Assembly (NCBI GenBank): GCA_914767715.1
Contig: OU612073.1
Coordinates: 498,001-558,000 of the forward strand
Length of the DNA: 60,000 nucleotides
Reading direction: 5' to 3'
DNA from: Membranipora membranacea
Taxonomy: Eukaryota; Bryozoa; Gymnolaemata; Cheilostomatida; Membraniporidae
This document shows positions 47,001-56,550 of the stretch, piece after piece (within the stretch, counting starts at the first letter, position 1; the number at the start of each line of letters is the position of its first letter). The position numbers were made by a program, and so were the translations under genes. The notes under the pieces were generated by a model. It did not search any database. It saw only the letters and a list, made by a program, of their open reading frames with translations, and had not been told where the DNA came from.

Positions 47001-47690
47001 TATTGTATAGTGTTGAGCACTGCAGACAAAACAGTGGCATTTCCTGTGAGTAACCAGTGAACATCTGATATCTTCGCTACCACACATCTAAAATGGCAAG
47101 TAGCATGGATATGGACAATCGATGTAACCAAATAAATGCCACTTCTCAGCGTTGTGTTTATAGATATAGTGTCAAGGCAAAGAGCAGCGAGGAGGCTGCG
47201 GTTTTTTGTGCAAATAGTATTTTACTCGAGGGATGTCCATTGCAAAAAATTATTAGGGCATGATGCACTACGAGCTGTCTAATATACAATTCTGTGAGCC
47301 GAATCCCAAGACCTAGAATCTCCATGGCGAAGTCAAGGACCTGCTATGACAGCTTTAAAGATGAAAGGAGTGGGAGTTAAATTAACACTTAGCTGTTCAG
47401 TAAAACATATTGCCAAAGTGTTATTTTTATTCCAAAAGGTGCACTGTCTAGGGTGATGGTCTATGAAACTTAGTTACATCATCTTGACGATGTGGAGCAC
47501 AATCAAGTCAGGTTTAAATGGTTGAGCTTTCAACCTCATGACCTACATATAGCGAAAATGGCTCGCACCAGCTACACCCTACACGTGCACATTACATTCT
47601 ATTCAAAGTTACCAACTCGATAAGTGTGAGCAGACAACTCAGCGAACAAATCATATAAAGGACATTTTTATGATGATGATGTGATTGACC
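44060..47690. other. No supported gene
   Basis: I searched both strands here for the missing C-terminal exons of CEP104 (TOG domain and zinc-finger region) and recognised none. A hairpin with 13-bp arms lies at 46734-46770. The open minus frame at 45605-45862 has no family signature. Confidence 0.45.
46734..46770. repeat. Hairpin, 13-bp perfect arms
   Basis: CTACCTCAAAAAT and its complement flank an 11-base loop. Confidence 0.65.
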
Positions 47691-47706
47691 TCACAATGTC
47701 AAATTG

Positions 47707-47797
47707 ACCATCGACATCGGACCCCTCGATCAGGAATCGATCAAACAGACCATCGAAATCGGACCCCTCGATCAGAAATCGATCAAACAGACCATCG
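47707..47797. repeat. 42-bp tandem repeat, 2.2 units
   Basis: Units start ACCATCGACATCGGACCCCT (47707), ACCATCGAAATCGGACCCCT (47749) and ACCATCG (47791). Each contains CGATCAG.AATCGATC, itself partly palindromic. The period is divisible by three, but no gene context is seen. Confidence 0.85.
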
Positions 47798-48469
47798 TTT
47801 TGGATCCATTAACATCGTTGCATCTTGCCGCACTACTGCATACACAGTTCAGTGGTATCTTATGGCCTCACATCTAGGATAGCATTCTAGTTTTCTAGGA
47901 TGTATCACTTTCTCAGTATGAGTATTTAGGGCACCTTGCGTCCCTCTTACTAAACAACAAGATTCAAGAAGGTTTCTTTATAATGACTTCATGATCAGTG
48001 AATATTAACCAATCCAAAGAGAATGTTTGTATCTATAGCGAGGCTAGTCTTTCTCTCTCACACATCTGAACAGTTGGGCACAATAAATAGCGATAATCTG
48101 ACATAGACTGAGAGTGACGTTCTATAACCCTTCATAGACTGAGAGGGGCGTCTTATTTACGGACTGAATGGGATACGACTTTTAATCTATCACAGACTGA
48201 GACTTACGTGTACATATCTACAGCCGATACCTTCCGGGCGTACCTACTCAGTAATGATGAGCTAATACTTATATCCGAATGTGATCTAAAATATCCAGTG
48301 AGCAGAAAAATAAGCAACTTTTAGTTGAAAGTCCTAATTCTCAACTTTGTACACTATCTGCTGAAAATGTACAGTTTTAAAACTGATCAAGCAAGGAGTT
48401 AGACCCCTTGGATTAAGTCAACATGGGATATTTTACTACATAATTATAATGTTTAAGGAGAGGTATACA

Positions 48470-48830
48470 CCAGAGGGTGCTGGGGGCTGGAACAATCAAC
48501 AATGAAAGCTCCCCGCATAGGACTCGACACCCACAACTCCTCCGGCACTAATCGCCTGGCAGTGAATAGCAAGTGCGCTAACCGATTGCCATCTCACCAT
48601 CCCCAGAAAAGAATGGGTCGATGGCGCTAATTAGATAGCCCGCTATTCACTACTCGGAGTTGTGTTCTCTCATCCCACAGCACATTCCAATCCACCATTG
48701 CTACCCTATGAAACACACCGTACGTGTTAGGGTTATTGGCCTTACATGGCCCATTGCTGGGACCCCTTGTAGTAGGTTTAGCCTTGTTTAATGTTAGATA
48801 AGACTGCATTACTAAGGTGATATCCTCTCA
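48470..48830 (-). mobile_element. Second tRNA-derived SINE family, probable
   Basis: On the minus strand the sequence before 48606 reads GGGGATGGTGAGATGGCAAT followed by CGGTTAGCGC, a box-A-like start, then GGTGTCGAGTCCTATGCGGGG as a weak box B. The lengthened middle resembles a class II tRNA. The limits and the tail are unclear. It differs from SINE family A. Confidence 0.5.
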
Positions 48831-48854
48831 GAAGGTCTTATGAGATCTTATGAA

Positions 48855-48880
48855 AGCAGCAGCAGCAGCAGCAGCAGCAA
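48855..48880. repeat. AGC microsatellite
   Basis: About eight AGC units in a row. Confidence 0.9.
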
Positions 48881-49329
48881 CTATCTCTACATAATCAGTT
48901 TCTAGTAACCCTTCAGACAATTGTTTGTGATGTTCTGCTGTTGTTAGAGCAGGTGTCACATAATTCCTGATCACATTGCTATAAGATCTCAGTCTACATA
49001 CAGAGTCATATTAGCACAGATGACCTTAACTAGTACAATAGGCTATACATACACAGATACCTTCTTAGTATCGCTGAAAATGATGGCTAGCTTAAAATCA
49101 GAGGTAGCCTTGAACTGTCAGATCATCTGACCATAGTATTATTGTCAAGATAGATGAGCATATGATAAGTAGATCTACACTTAGTACAATATAGGAGACT
49201 TACTCAGACAAGTAGACAGCATGACAGTAGCTGATGCACACTACAGGGAGGTATACAGATAACACATAAAATCGCTCATAATGATTTATATTATATGTAA
49301 TATGTATTATCATCTATCTTATATATACA

Positions 49330-49353
49330 ATATATATATATATATATATATAT
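49330..49353. repeat. AT microsatellite
   Basis: About twelve TA units in an AT-rich region just downstream of CEP104 exon 7. Confidence 0.9.
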
Positions 49354-49402
49354 GATGTTCAAACTATATATTAATCACCGATAATGATATATAATGTTAT
49401 AC

Positions 49403-49536
49403 CTGTTTTGCAGAGCGGGTAGAGGACTTGGTTGATTAGGACGGCTCACAGCAGCTCTCGGTACAGGCGGACTTGGTATCTCCTTCAGCCTAGTAGGGGG
49501 AGGCTCTATACGAGGTGACTTCTTATTCTCTTTGTT
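49403..49536 (-). CDS. CEP104: CEP104 exon 7, proline-rich linker
   Basis: Encodes NKENKKSPRIEPPPTRLKEI then PSPPVPRAAVSRPNQPSPLP, and ends in phase 2 at GTATAAC. Vertebrate CEP104 also has a Pro-rich linker after the coiled coil. Confidence 0.82.
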
Positions 49537-52500
49537 CTGTGAACGTAAACAAAGATAATAACTACAGTATTACAGAGCTACAGAGGACACACTTTGATGG
49601 TCAAGATACTAGCACATAGTAAGGATAAACAGAGGGGACACTTCAATGATCGTTATAGTGCCTGCGGTTTTTATCCACTGGGGGAAATTCATCAATCTGG
49701 CCACCTGCCAATTTCAGAATATATATAAGTTACAGTGGAGTTTTGTCATGCAGATATAGCCACCTTTGATATTCTGTATTTATCCTAAAGACTGATTTCC
49801 AACTTTTCTGAAATTTCCAATCTTCAAGCTATACACCATATTATTGTCATTTTTTGCTAGGATACATAGGCTATGAGTAATCCAGGCTTTTAAAATGAGT
49901 TTTGTCATATAGATTTACATGGGGCTTAGGTCAATGCACGGACATTTCCTAATTTTGATGACCAGCCGTCTATCAATTGTCACATGTAAATCTATATGAG
50001 AAAACTCATTTTAAAAACCTGGATTACTCTTAGCCTATGAATCCTAGCAAAAAATGACAACAATATGGTGTATAGCTTGAAGGTTGGACATTCCAACAAA
50101 GTTGGAAATCAGTCTTTAGGATAAATACAGAATGAATTATGGCCCATCAAAGGTAGGGATGTCTGCAAGAAAAATGCCATTATAACATATAGAGATAATG
50201 AGTTTTTGGCATCCAGCTGTGCACAATTTCCCCCCAGTGAATCAAAAACCGCAGGCACTATAACTATCATTGAACTGTCCTCTCTGTATATCATTACTCT
50301 GTGATACTAGACTGGCATTGGGGAGGGTACAACGTGGATTGAATACAAAAACGCAAGTTTTCTATTGTTGTCCGCGCGTGTTCAAGGAATGGGTAACTCC
50401 CGGACAATTAACTAATTTGCTTGAATTTGACTCTTTACTGTTTTTAGAATGTCCTTAGTCTCTAAACAATTTTTTTCAAATATTTAAGGAGATAAAATTT
50501 TAAGCTTTCATCCAGGATATCAATGGATAGATCAGGGAATACCGGATCCTATCCGGCTAGAATTATTCACATGGCTTCATTTGTCAAGATACATTTGACG
50601 GTGATTATAATTAAGTATATATAATAAAAAAAACCTTATATATAATGTTTTGCAGGTTTTATCTCATACTAGTTGACTTACAGACGAATGTTCCTGTAGA
50701 AGCTCATGTATATCCAGCTGTTTATACATCTGTAGTCTGTACTCCTCCATCTGTACTTTCTTAAGCTTAGCTTTATCATAATCTTCGTTCTCTAGAGTTA
50801 ATTTAGTTTTAGTTCATTAAGGGTGCCGCTCTTATTTTAAATATTGACTTCTTGTGAAGGAGCTGAGGCTACATGAATCAATTCATGCTCTATTGATCAG
50901 AACATATGCAATATTATATCACATGGTAAGTGTGTCCACCGGCTATCGTTACTATAGTCTGAGGGCAGAGGCTGTAGGTCTTGTGGTACTTACAACTAAG
51001 TTCAAGAAAATTCATACCAGAAGCTTTACAACAGTCTAATGTTTCACACTTTTTTCTCTTGGTGACTTCCACTCAATCAAAGTCTAATAAATAGCTAATA
51101 GCCTATAAGAACATCTTCTTCTCCATTGATGACCATTGATGACTAAGTAAATTTTACTGTTTATAATTTCTATGCTTGCCTTATAATTAAATTTTGCCTC
51201 ACTTTTGTAAATTTGCGACTTCATGCATGTGTGTTTTAACTGTTTCTGTTATCCGTCTCTGACTTAATCTGCACCAGAATAAATATGGAAAATATAAGGA
51301 TGACTTAAGATTATACCGAGTACAGATTCCTGCTTCTTCTTCTCCAGTTTTCTGATAATCTGAGCCACTTCTGTATCCTGGTACATATCAAAGGCAAGGT
51401 CATCTAAAGGTGAGATATAGTCAGGCTTCTGTGTACTACCCATTATATTACTGTTCTCATCATCCTACAAACACGAGAGACATATGAGATGAGGCAGGCT
51501 CACTGTACTAAAACAGATGAACAGGAGAGTCTCTTAATCAAAAGTTGCCACAATTACCATTTGGTGATCGCACTGAGAGTGAGAGATCTGCTAGGGATCT
51601 CGTTTCAATCATTTGGTTCATAAATTGTAGCTATTTGAAATGAAGTGCCTCCCAGAATGAGAAATTCATTATTATCATATGTGCTTAATTTTTTTTTAAA
51701 TTTGGCAAAAGGCCAAACTCAAACTCACGCATCTCGAGAATCTAAACCTTTGATGGGGGTATGTAACAATACCCTCACTACAATCCACTGAGTATGAGAC
51801 AATGGCACTCAACAGGCTACCTAAATACTAATACGTATTGTTATTCACAGTCTGATACTGGGGGTCTTTCAATTAGAAACAGCAAAAATTCCAATCTGAT
51901 CCCTCAATCAGTCAGTGATACCTGCTAGGCTCTTGCTTTCAGATCGCCCAGTCATAGATGGAACTATATACATTCTGAGTGAGCAACAGGTTTTGTCTAA
52001 TTGAAAGACAAAGTTAGTGATAATTTTCAGCAATAATAGCGAGAACTTGCTTTAGTAAAGCATTGCTCTTTCTAATTGAAAGACCCCCCTGTATACTATT
52101 ATAACGTATACTAGAAGAAGAGATATCTGTATAGCCTCACCGTGTTTATCATATTTAGATCATCTCCAATCACATTAATAGCTATCACTCCAACCTAACA
52201 AACAAATCATTACAAGTTTATATACACAATAAAGTACCTATACACAATGATACTAACAGTAAGAGATAAGGGGAAACAAACAGGGGAGACAACTAAGAGG
52301 ATCACCATTAATTTCAGTCTTCTCAAAGATCATACACATGAATCCAATTTGTCCCCATCCATATGACACCCATAGCATACTAGTAAGATAAATTATAGCT
52401 GACTTTATCCTCAATGTTATTCAAATTTGAAAAAAAAACCAACGACTTAAATCATAATAATTTATCATTATTACCAAGTCCACGTCCACTCGACTGACTG

Positions 52501-53654
52501 ATTGACTAGACCAATGTTTGTCCACAAAACTGTGAACACTTACAACTGTCGCTGACAAATAAGCTTCAATACAACCTCACAAAAGTTTACTAATATAAAG
52601 TCTTGTAACTCTACATTAGAACAGAGGAGTGGCTGAGTTGAGTTTATATAAGTGTTGTTATACACAGTTGATTGTATAAGACACAGTAGGTACCTGATTA
52701 TAGAGATTATATTTGTTGACGTGATTCTTGTGTATAACGAGTTTGAGATAGATCCCTACAGCATCTACATGTACTGACTTGAGCTCCCTGGCCTTATAAT
52801 CTGTCTGTTCATTATCTGACAGCGCGACATATCTATATAATAAACAAAATAGCGTTACATTTATACATATATATAAGCAATAAAACATACTTATCATGCA
52901 TTCTGTAGATTAACAGGTAGATCAAGACTTACCCAAGTCGAGTGAATCACATGTTCTGCAGACTTACTCAAGTTGTGTGTGTAGAGTGTTCTACAGACTT
53001 ACCCAAGTTCTGTGTATTAAGAGTTGTGTAGACTTACCCAAGACGTGTATATCGAGCGTTCTGTAGATTAACTGGAACATCAGGAGGAATATCTCCGACG
53101 AAGAACTCCACCCGACTCGCTATAAGATACTGATGCGATAAAACCTGAACCTTCTTAAGTCTGCTTCTCTTCTCTAACTGTATAACTATATCTTGTGGAT
53201 ACAAACAAAATCTACAATCATACAGTAGGCTAGATACATGTCAGTACAATACAGGTCAATACAATACATCTCGGTACAATACATCTCGGTGCAATACACG
53301 TCGGTGAAATGTTGATACAATATAATACATATGGTTGATAAAAGTAAAAATGGATATATACGTCCTCCTAAATCTGAATCGGTTGATCATAAACGCATTA
53401 TAAAGCTTTTTCATGCATGCTGTTAGCCGTCAGGTTGACATGACCAAGTAGTCGTTACACACTGACCAGATCAGCTATAGGAGTGATAATAACAGTCAAA
53501 GTCGTCATTATATCAGGAGAGTTACAGTAATGTTTGATTACCTTGAGGCAGACCATCCTCTGGTGAGAGGACTGTGTGTGTTTAGCTCAGCAGCTCTGAA
53601 GTTATCGTCCTGTCCCGAGGCGTGCACCACATGGAAGGATACTTTCTCTGGCAT
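49403..53654 (-). CDS. CEP104: CEP104 (centrosomal protein of 104 kDa), N-terminal seven exons
   Basis: Exons in transcription order: 53654-53542, 53211-53038, 52832-52694, 52194-52141, 51464-51317, 50791-50682 and 49536-49403. All are GT-AG with matching phases (2, 2, 0, 0, 1, 0, 2). Start ATG is at 53654, with another in-frame ATG at 53660. CEP104 sits at the distal end of centrioles and at the tips of cilia, where its TOG domain binds tubulin. Recognised: the N-terminal jelly-roll region (VSFHVVHASGQDDNF, KKVQVLSHQYLIASRVEFFV, YVALSDNEQTDYKARELKSV, IHKNHVNKYNLYNQ), SPLDDLAFDMYQD, a coiled coil (EDYDKAKLKKVQMEEYRLQM) and a proline-rich linker. That is about 290 residues. The TOG and zinc-finger exons were not found in the window. 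Joining exons 5 and 6 leaves out about 30 residues of coiled coil compared with vertebrate CEP104. Confidence 0.93.
49618..50298. mobile_element. Foldback element of about 680 bp in CEP104 intron 6
   Basis: The two halves are imperfect reverse complements, meeting near 49960. Outer ends include TTATAGTGCCTGCGGTTTTT (left) with AAAACCGCAGGCACTATAAC at the right. Inner blocks such as CTATACACCATATT and TAATCCAGG also pair. It has no coding content. It is probably a foldback or MITE-like element, or a snap-back duplication. Confidence 0.88.
50682..50791 (-). CDS. CEP104: CEP104 exon 6, coiled coil
   Basis: Begins in phase 1 (G|AG) and encodes ENEDYDKAKLKKVQMEEYRL then QMYKQLDIHELLQEH, matching the EKEDYDLAK..K..ME.YR...Y.QL..H block of CEP104. 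Confidence 0.9.
51261..51715. repeat. Right copy of the duplicated block, first part
   Basis: Matches 1-455 with scattered differences. The match breaks after TTTGGCAAAAGGCC and resumes at about 57018 with 490 of the left copy. Confidence 0.92.
51317..51464 (-). CDS. CEP104: CEP104 exon 5
   Basis: Encodes DDENSNIMGSTQKPDYISPL then DDLAFDMYQDTEVAQIIRKL, the most conserved part of the N-terminal half. Phase 0 start and phase 1 end. Duplicated at 58-205. Confidence 0.95.
51860..52089. mobile_element. MITE with GGGGGTCTTTCAATTAGAAA inverted ends
   Basis: The 20-base ends are perfect complements (GGGGGTCTTTCAATTAGAAA and TTTCTAATTGAAAGACCCCC). It lies in CEP104 intron 4. The relative at 27342-27578 shares the ends and the GATGGAACTATATACA-type interior (in reverse), so the two are one family. 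Confidence 0.88.
52141..52194 (-). CDS. CEP104: CEP104 exon 4
   Basis: An 18-codon, phase 0-0 exon, VGVIAINVIGDDLNMINT, matching VALVAINIIGDP of CEP104. Confidence 0.88.
52694..52832 (-). CDS. CEP104: CEP104 exon 3
   Basis: Encodes YVALSDNEQTDYKARELKSV then HVDAVGIYLKLVIHKNHVNK and YNLYNQ. Nearly colinear with the vertebrate protein. Confidence 0.95.
52926..53037 (-). repeat. 35-bp tandem repeat of a splice-donor segment at the exon 2/intron 2 border of CEP104
   Basis: The sequence GACTTAC (donor GTAAGTC on the minus strand) occurs at 53031, 52996, 52961 and 52926, exactly 35 bp apart, each preceded on the minus strand by AACTTGG- or ACTTGAG-like exon-end sequence. The first is the real exon 2 donor. 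Use of a later one would read a TAA directly after the normal exon end. Confidence 0.88.
53038..53211 (-). CDS. CEP104: CEP104 exon 2
   Basis: Encodes RFCLYPQDIVIQLEKRSRLK then KVQVLSHQYLIASRVEFFVG and ends NARYTRLG. It matches the CEP104 N-terminal beta-sandwich. Phase 2-2. Confidence 0.94.
53542..53654 (-). CDS. CEP104: CEP104 exon 1 with start codon
   Basis: Encodes MPEKVSFHVVHASGQDDNFR then AAELNTHSPLTRGWSAS, matching MPHKIGF.VV..SG.ED.F.A.EL of vertebrate CEP104. The ATG at 53654 was preferred over 53660 because it gives the conserved MP(x)K start. Confidence 0.93.
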
Positions 53655-53888
53655 CTTCATTCACCTCTACCTTCAGCAGCAACAAACAACACACAGAGGT
53701 ACATCAGAGGAAGATTAGAGTTACAAAGACAGAAATATTCAAACTTATACAGCTTATCGTAACTTGTCGTGTAGTTATTTTCTACAGGATAAGGGACGAA
53801 ACAAACATCAAGATCTGCTACATTCATCGCTCATGCTCATTAGAGGTGCGGCCCAGACTAAGTGACCATAAAAAAGAAGATGCAGGAG

Positions 53889-54085
53889 TAGGAGATGGCT
53901 AGATTTGTTAGGTTGCTGGTCCTTCAGCACGTATGTGTCGACTACAGAAATTAGGTTTCTCCCCTGGTGTGCTCCGACCTGACTAAAACCAGAGCACAAC
54001 CTGGCGACTTATATCTCGCCGCCCATGCTTTGGGATGTGGCATCTAATTTAAAAAAAAAAACAATTTTAATCAACCATACAAAGT
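53889..54085 (+). mobile_element. SINE family A, degenerate
   Basis: GGAGATGGCTAGATTTGTTA head, most of box B lost, then GGTGTGCTCCGACCTGACT, CATGCTTTGGGATGTGGCAT, an A-run and TTTTAATCAACCAT. Confidence 0.75.
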
Positions 54086-56550
54086 TTCCATGAGTTGGGT
54101 CACTACAATGGCCAAATTAAGTACAACTAGTACAACTGTTGCAGCTGCAACTTGGTTGCAGTATACCAGTTTACTACAACTGGTCTCCAGTAGAGGTCTC
54201 AAAGCGCAATGCAGCCATAAGTCTCTCACACAAAATGTTTACCTGTAGAGCCTCAATTACAGCCTCCCAAAACCCACCCAGAGCCTGCAGAAGACCAATG
54301 GACGGCCTGCAGTACTAACGGGTTGTCACAATAATACTAATCTGGTCAACACGGAGTAAGACTACGTTAGATGATGTTCACTTGTTTAGCAAACAACAAG
54401 TGATGATGAGTGACTAAATTACTGGTTGGTTGTGCTCTGTAGAAACAACCATCAGTCGGTTTTGGCTCAGGACCACAGGGACTACCCTCACTCTAACTTG
54501 TCTTAACAAGCCCCCACTGAACAAAGCTTGTTAAGACACTAGCTAGACAGGCTACCCTCACTCACATAGGGAGAGAATACTAGTTGTATTAATGATAAAG
54601 GGCAGTACAGCACATGACTGATATATTGAATGAATTCATTGTAATTACTATGACAATTTTCACTTGTCTTTCGTATCTAAGTGTGTGCCCAAGGAGTGAC
54701 CCTTGGTCACTGACTCCAGTCTTGGAGTTGGTGTGACTGTCACCAACCATAGCATAGAAAGATAGATGGCATAGGCCACCAATTGGTACAAGATACACAC
54801 ATATTCCACCATTAGGCTAAAATTAAAACATGGTGATGTAGGCCTACCAATCAGAGTGATTTACTTAACCTTTTTATTCTCACACAAACATTAAAATATG
54901 AACTCATGACCACTAGTCACATTTTATAGTAGGCCAAGTTCAGAATCTCATTCACCAGAGAAACACACAAACATTCACTATTTGAACATCACGTGACATA
55001 ATCTCAAAGCTACAAATTGCTTTTTCATAGTTTTCGCATAGTGTTTTACAGAGCAAGATACCATATAGAGGGCACAACTCTATAACTCTTGACTTAATAA
55101 ATGATGAAAGTCAGGGAGTTGTCCCAAACTCCTTGATTAGACTCTCCCCAGGTCCAGATTATGATCCAATCCTTGACCGGTTTATGAGAGGGTTGCAATA
55201 ATGAACTGGTTAATTACATGTTTGGCCCATGTTTAGAGATGCAGGTAAATGGGGTTCTAAAATAACGCTGATGTTGATCGTCACATATTGGATGGAAATT
55301 CAAAACATCAAGGAATTACTCCCTGGAAAAATCAAAGGGGTAAAAGTTTTACTCCCTACAGTTTTGGACGTGTCCCAAGCTCCCTGCTGTTACACAAATC
55401 AAAAATGTCCCATCCTCAGATCGCGAAAAACATCAAATCGACAACAAAATGCTTACAATTTGGCGCCTGGAGACCGTATTCAAAATATATTTGCGTCATT
55501 TGGTCGTATAGACCGTTCCATATAAGATAAATTTGTAAGTACTATTCCAACTAAACGATAACCTTTGCTGATTCACAAAAGGTTTGAAACACATTTTATT
55601 TAGCTGCGAATCTCTTCAAGACATTTTTTTAAAAGTTAATATAAATATTACTTAAACCGTTCTTCAACATGCACTAGAACCGGAAATCATGCTATATATC
55701 GGTGAGTACATTTCTGCTTCTCTTTATCTCCCATAGACTTAGTATAGTTTATTTAGGTAAAAGTATCACCCAATATAGCCATTAGCCTGTTTTGACAAGC
55801 TTTGTTCGTTGGGTGTCAAGACAGGCTACACCCAATATATATGAGGCAAGTGATGATAAAAGATTATTTAATAAGAACTACAGATGAAAGATTAGTTGTG
55901 CACCATTAGATACTTTGCTGTATCTCCAGTATACCTTTGGAGGGTTTAATCTAACATTAGGCTATCGATAATCAGCATAATCCAGTAAAATGTTAATGAG
56001 TGTATTGAATGAGTAAAAGTTACCTGTAACGCTACAAGTATCACGTCCATTGTTGATATCTGCACCATGCTATTACAAGGGAATTCTATTAAGGTAAGAA
56101 ATTTATTTTACCGTATATGTTCAAAGAAATAATGTACAGGGCCTCTTTAATCTGCTCGATTCTCAGGAACAAACTTCTTTCTTGACTTTAAATTTGAGCG
56201 GATTACTTGTATTTGAAATGGCAATAATTGGTCTGAACGAAGCAGAAGACTGAGGTAGCTAACTTTTAGTAAGTATGTAGTTTAGGTAGGGGGGACCGGC
56301 AGACACCAAGCCATCACAATGAAACCTTAGACTTGTGTATTGACCTCATGGCCTGCTTAATGAGAACCGAGCCAATTGCTCGGCACAAAACATCAGTAAC
56401 TAAATCACTTGATGGATCCTCCATTACAGATTTGGAGAAAATTTTCTATTCATATACAAACAGCTCATTAAACTATGATGAATGACCGGTATGATATGAT
56501 ATGATATGTATGATAATATCGTTCTAAACCTGTACTCTTGTCTTTTGTAG
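54086..56550. other. Intergenic region between CEP104 and the right matrixin gene
   Basis: The two genes start about 2.9 kb apart and point away from each other, so promoters of both should lie in 53661-56550. I see no clear TATA or initiator. Hairpins of the TTGACAAGCTTTGTTC type occur near 54495-54545 and at 55778-55829. Confidence 0.45.
55768..55839. mobile_element. Miniature foldback insertion with 10-bp target duplication
   Basis: Direct repeats ACCCAATATA at 55768-55777 and 55830-55839 flank about 52 bp with arms TAGCCTGTTTTGACAAGC and TGTCAAGACAGGCTA. Similar arms occur near 570-655, 54495-54545 and 57100-57178. Confidence 0.72.

Noticed and set aside
49040-49120. Possible extra CEP104 exon on the minus strand (FKATSDFKLAIIFSDTKK)
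   Set aside because: The acceptor-like and donor-like sites exist, but the phase does not fit the end of exon 7 and the sequence does not resemble a known CEP104 segment.
55229-55530. Two overlapping plus-strand frames before the right matrixin gene
   Set aside because: Two frames are open over the same bases, with no splice sites, no signature and no copy elsewhere in the window.
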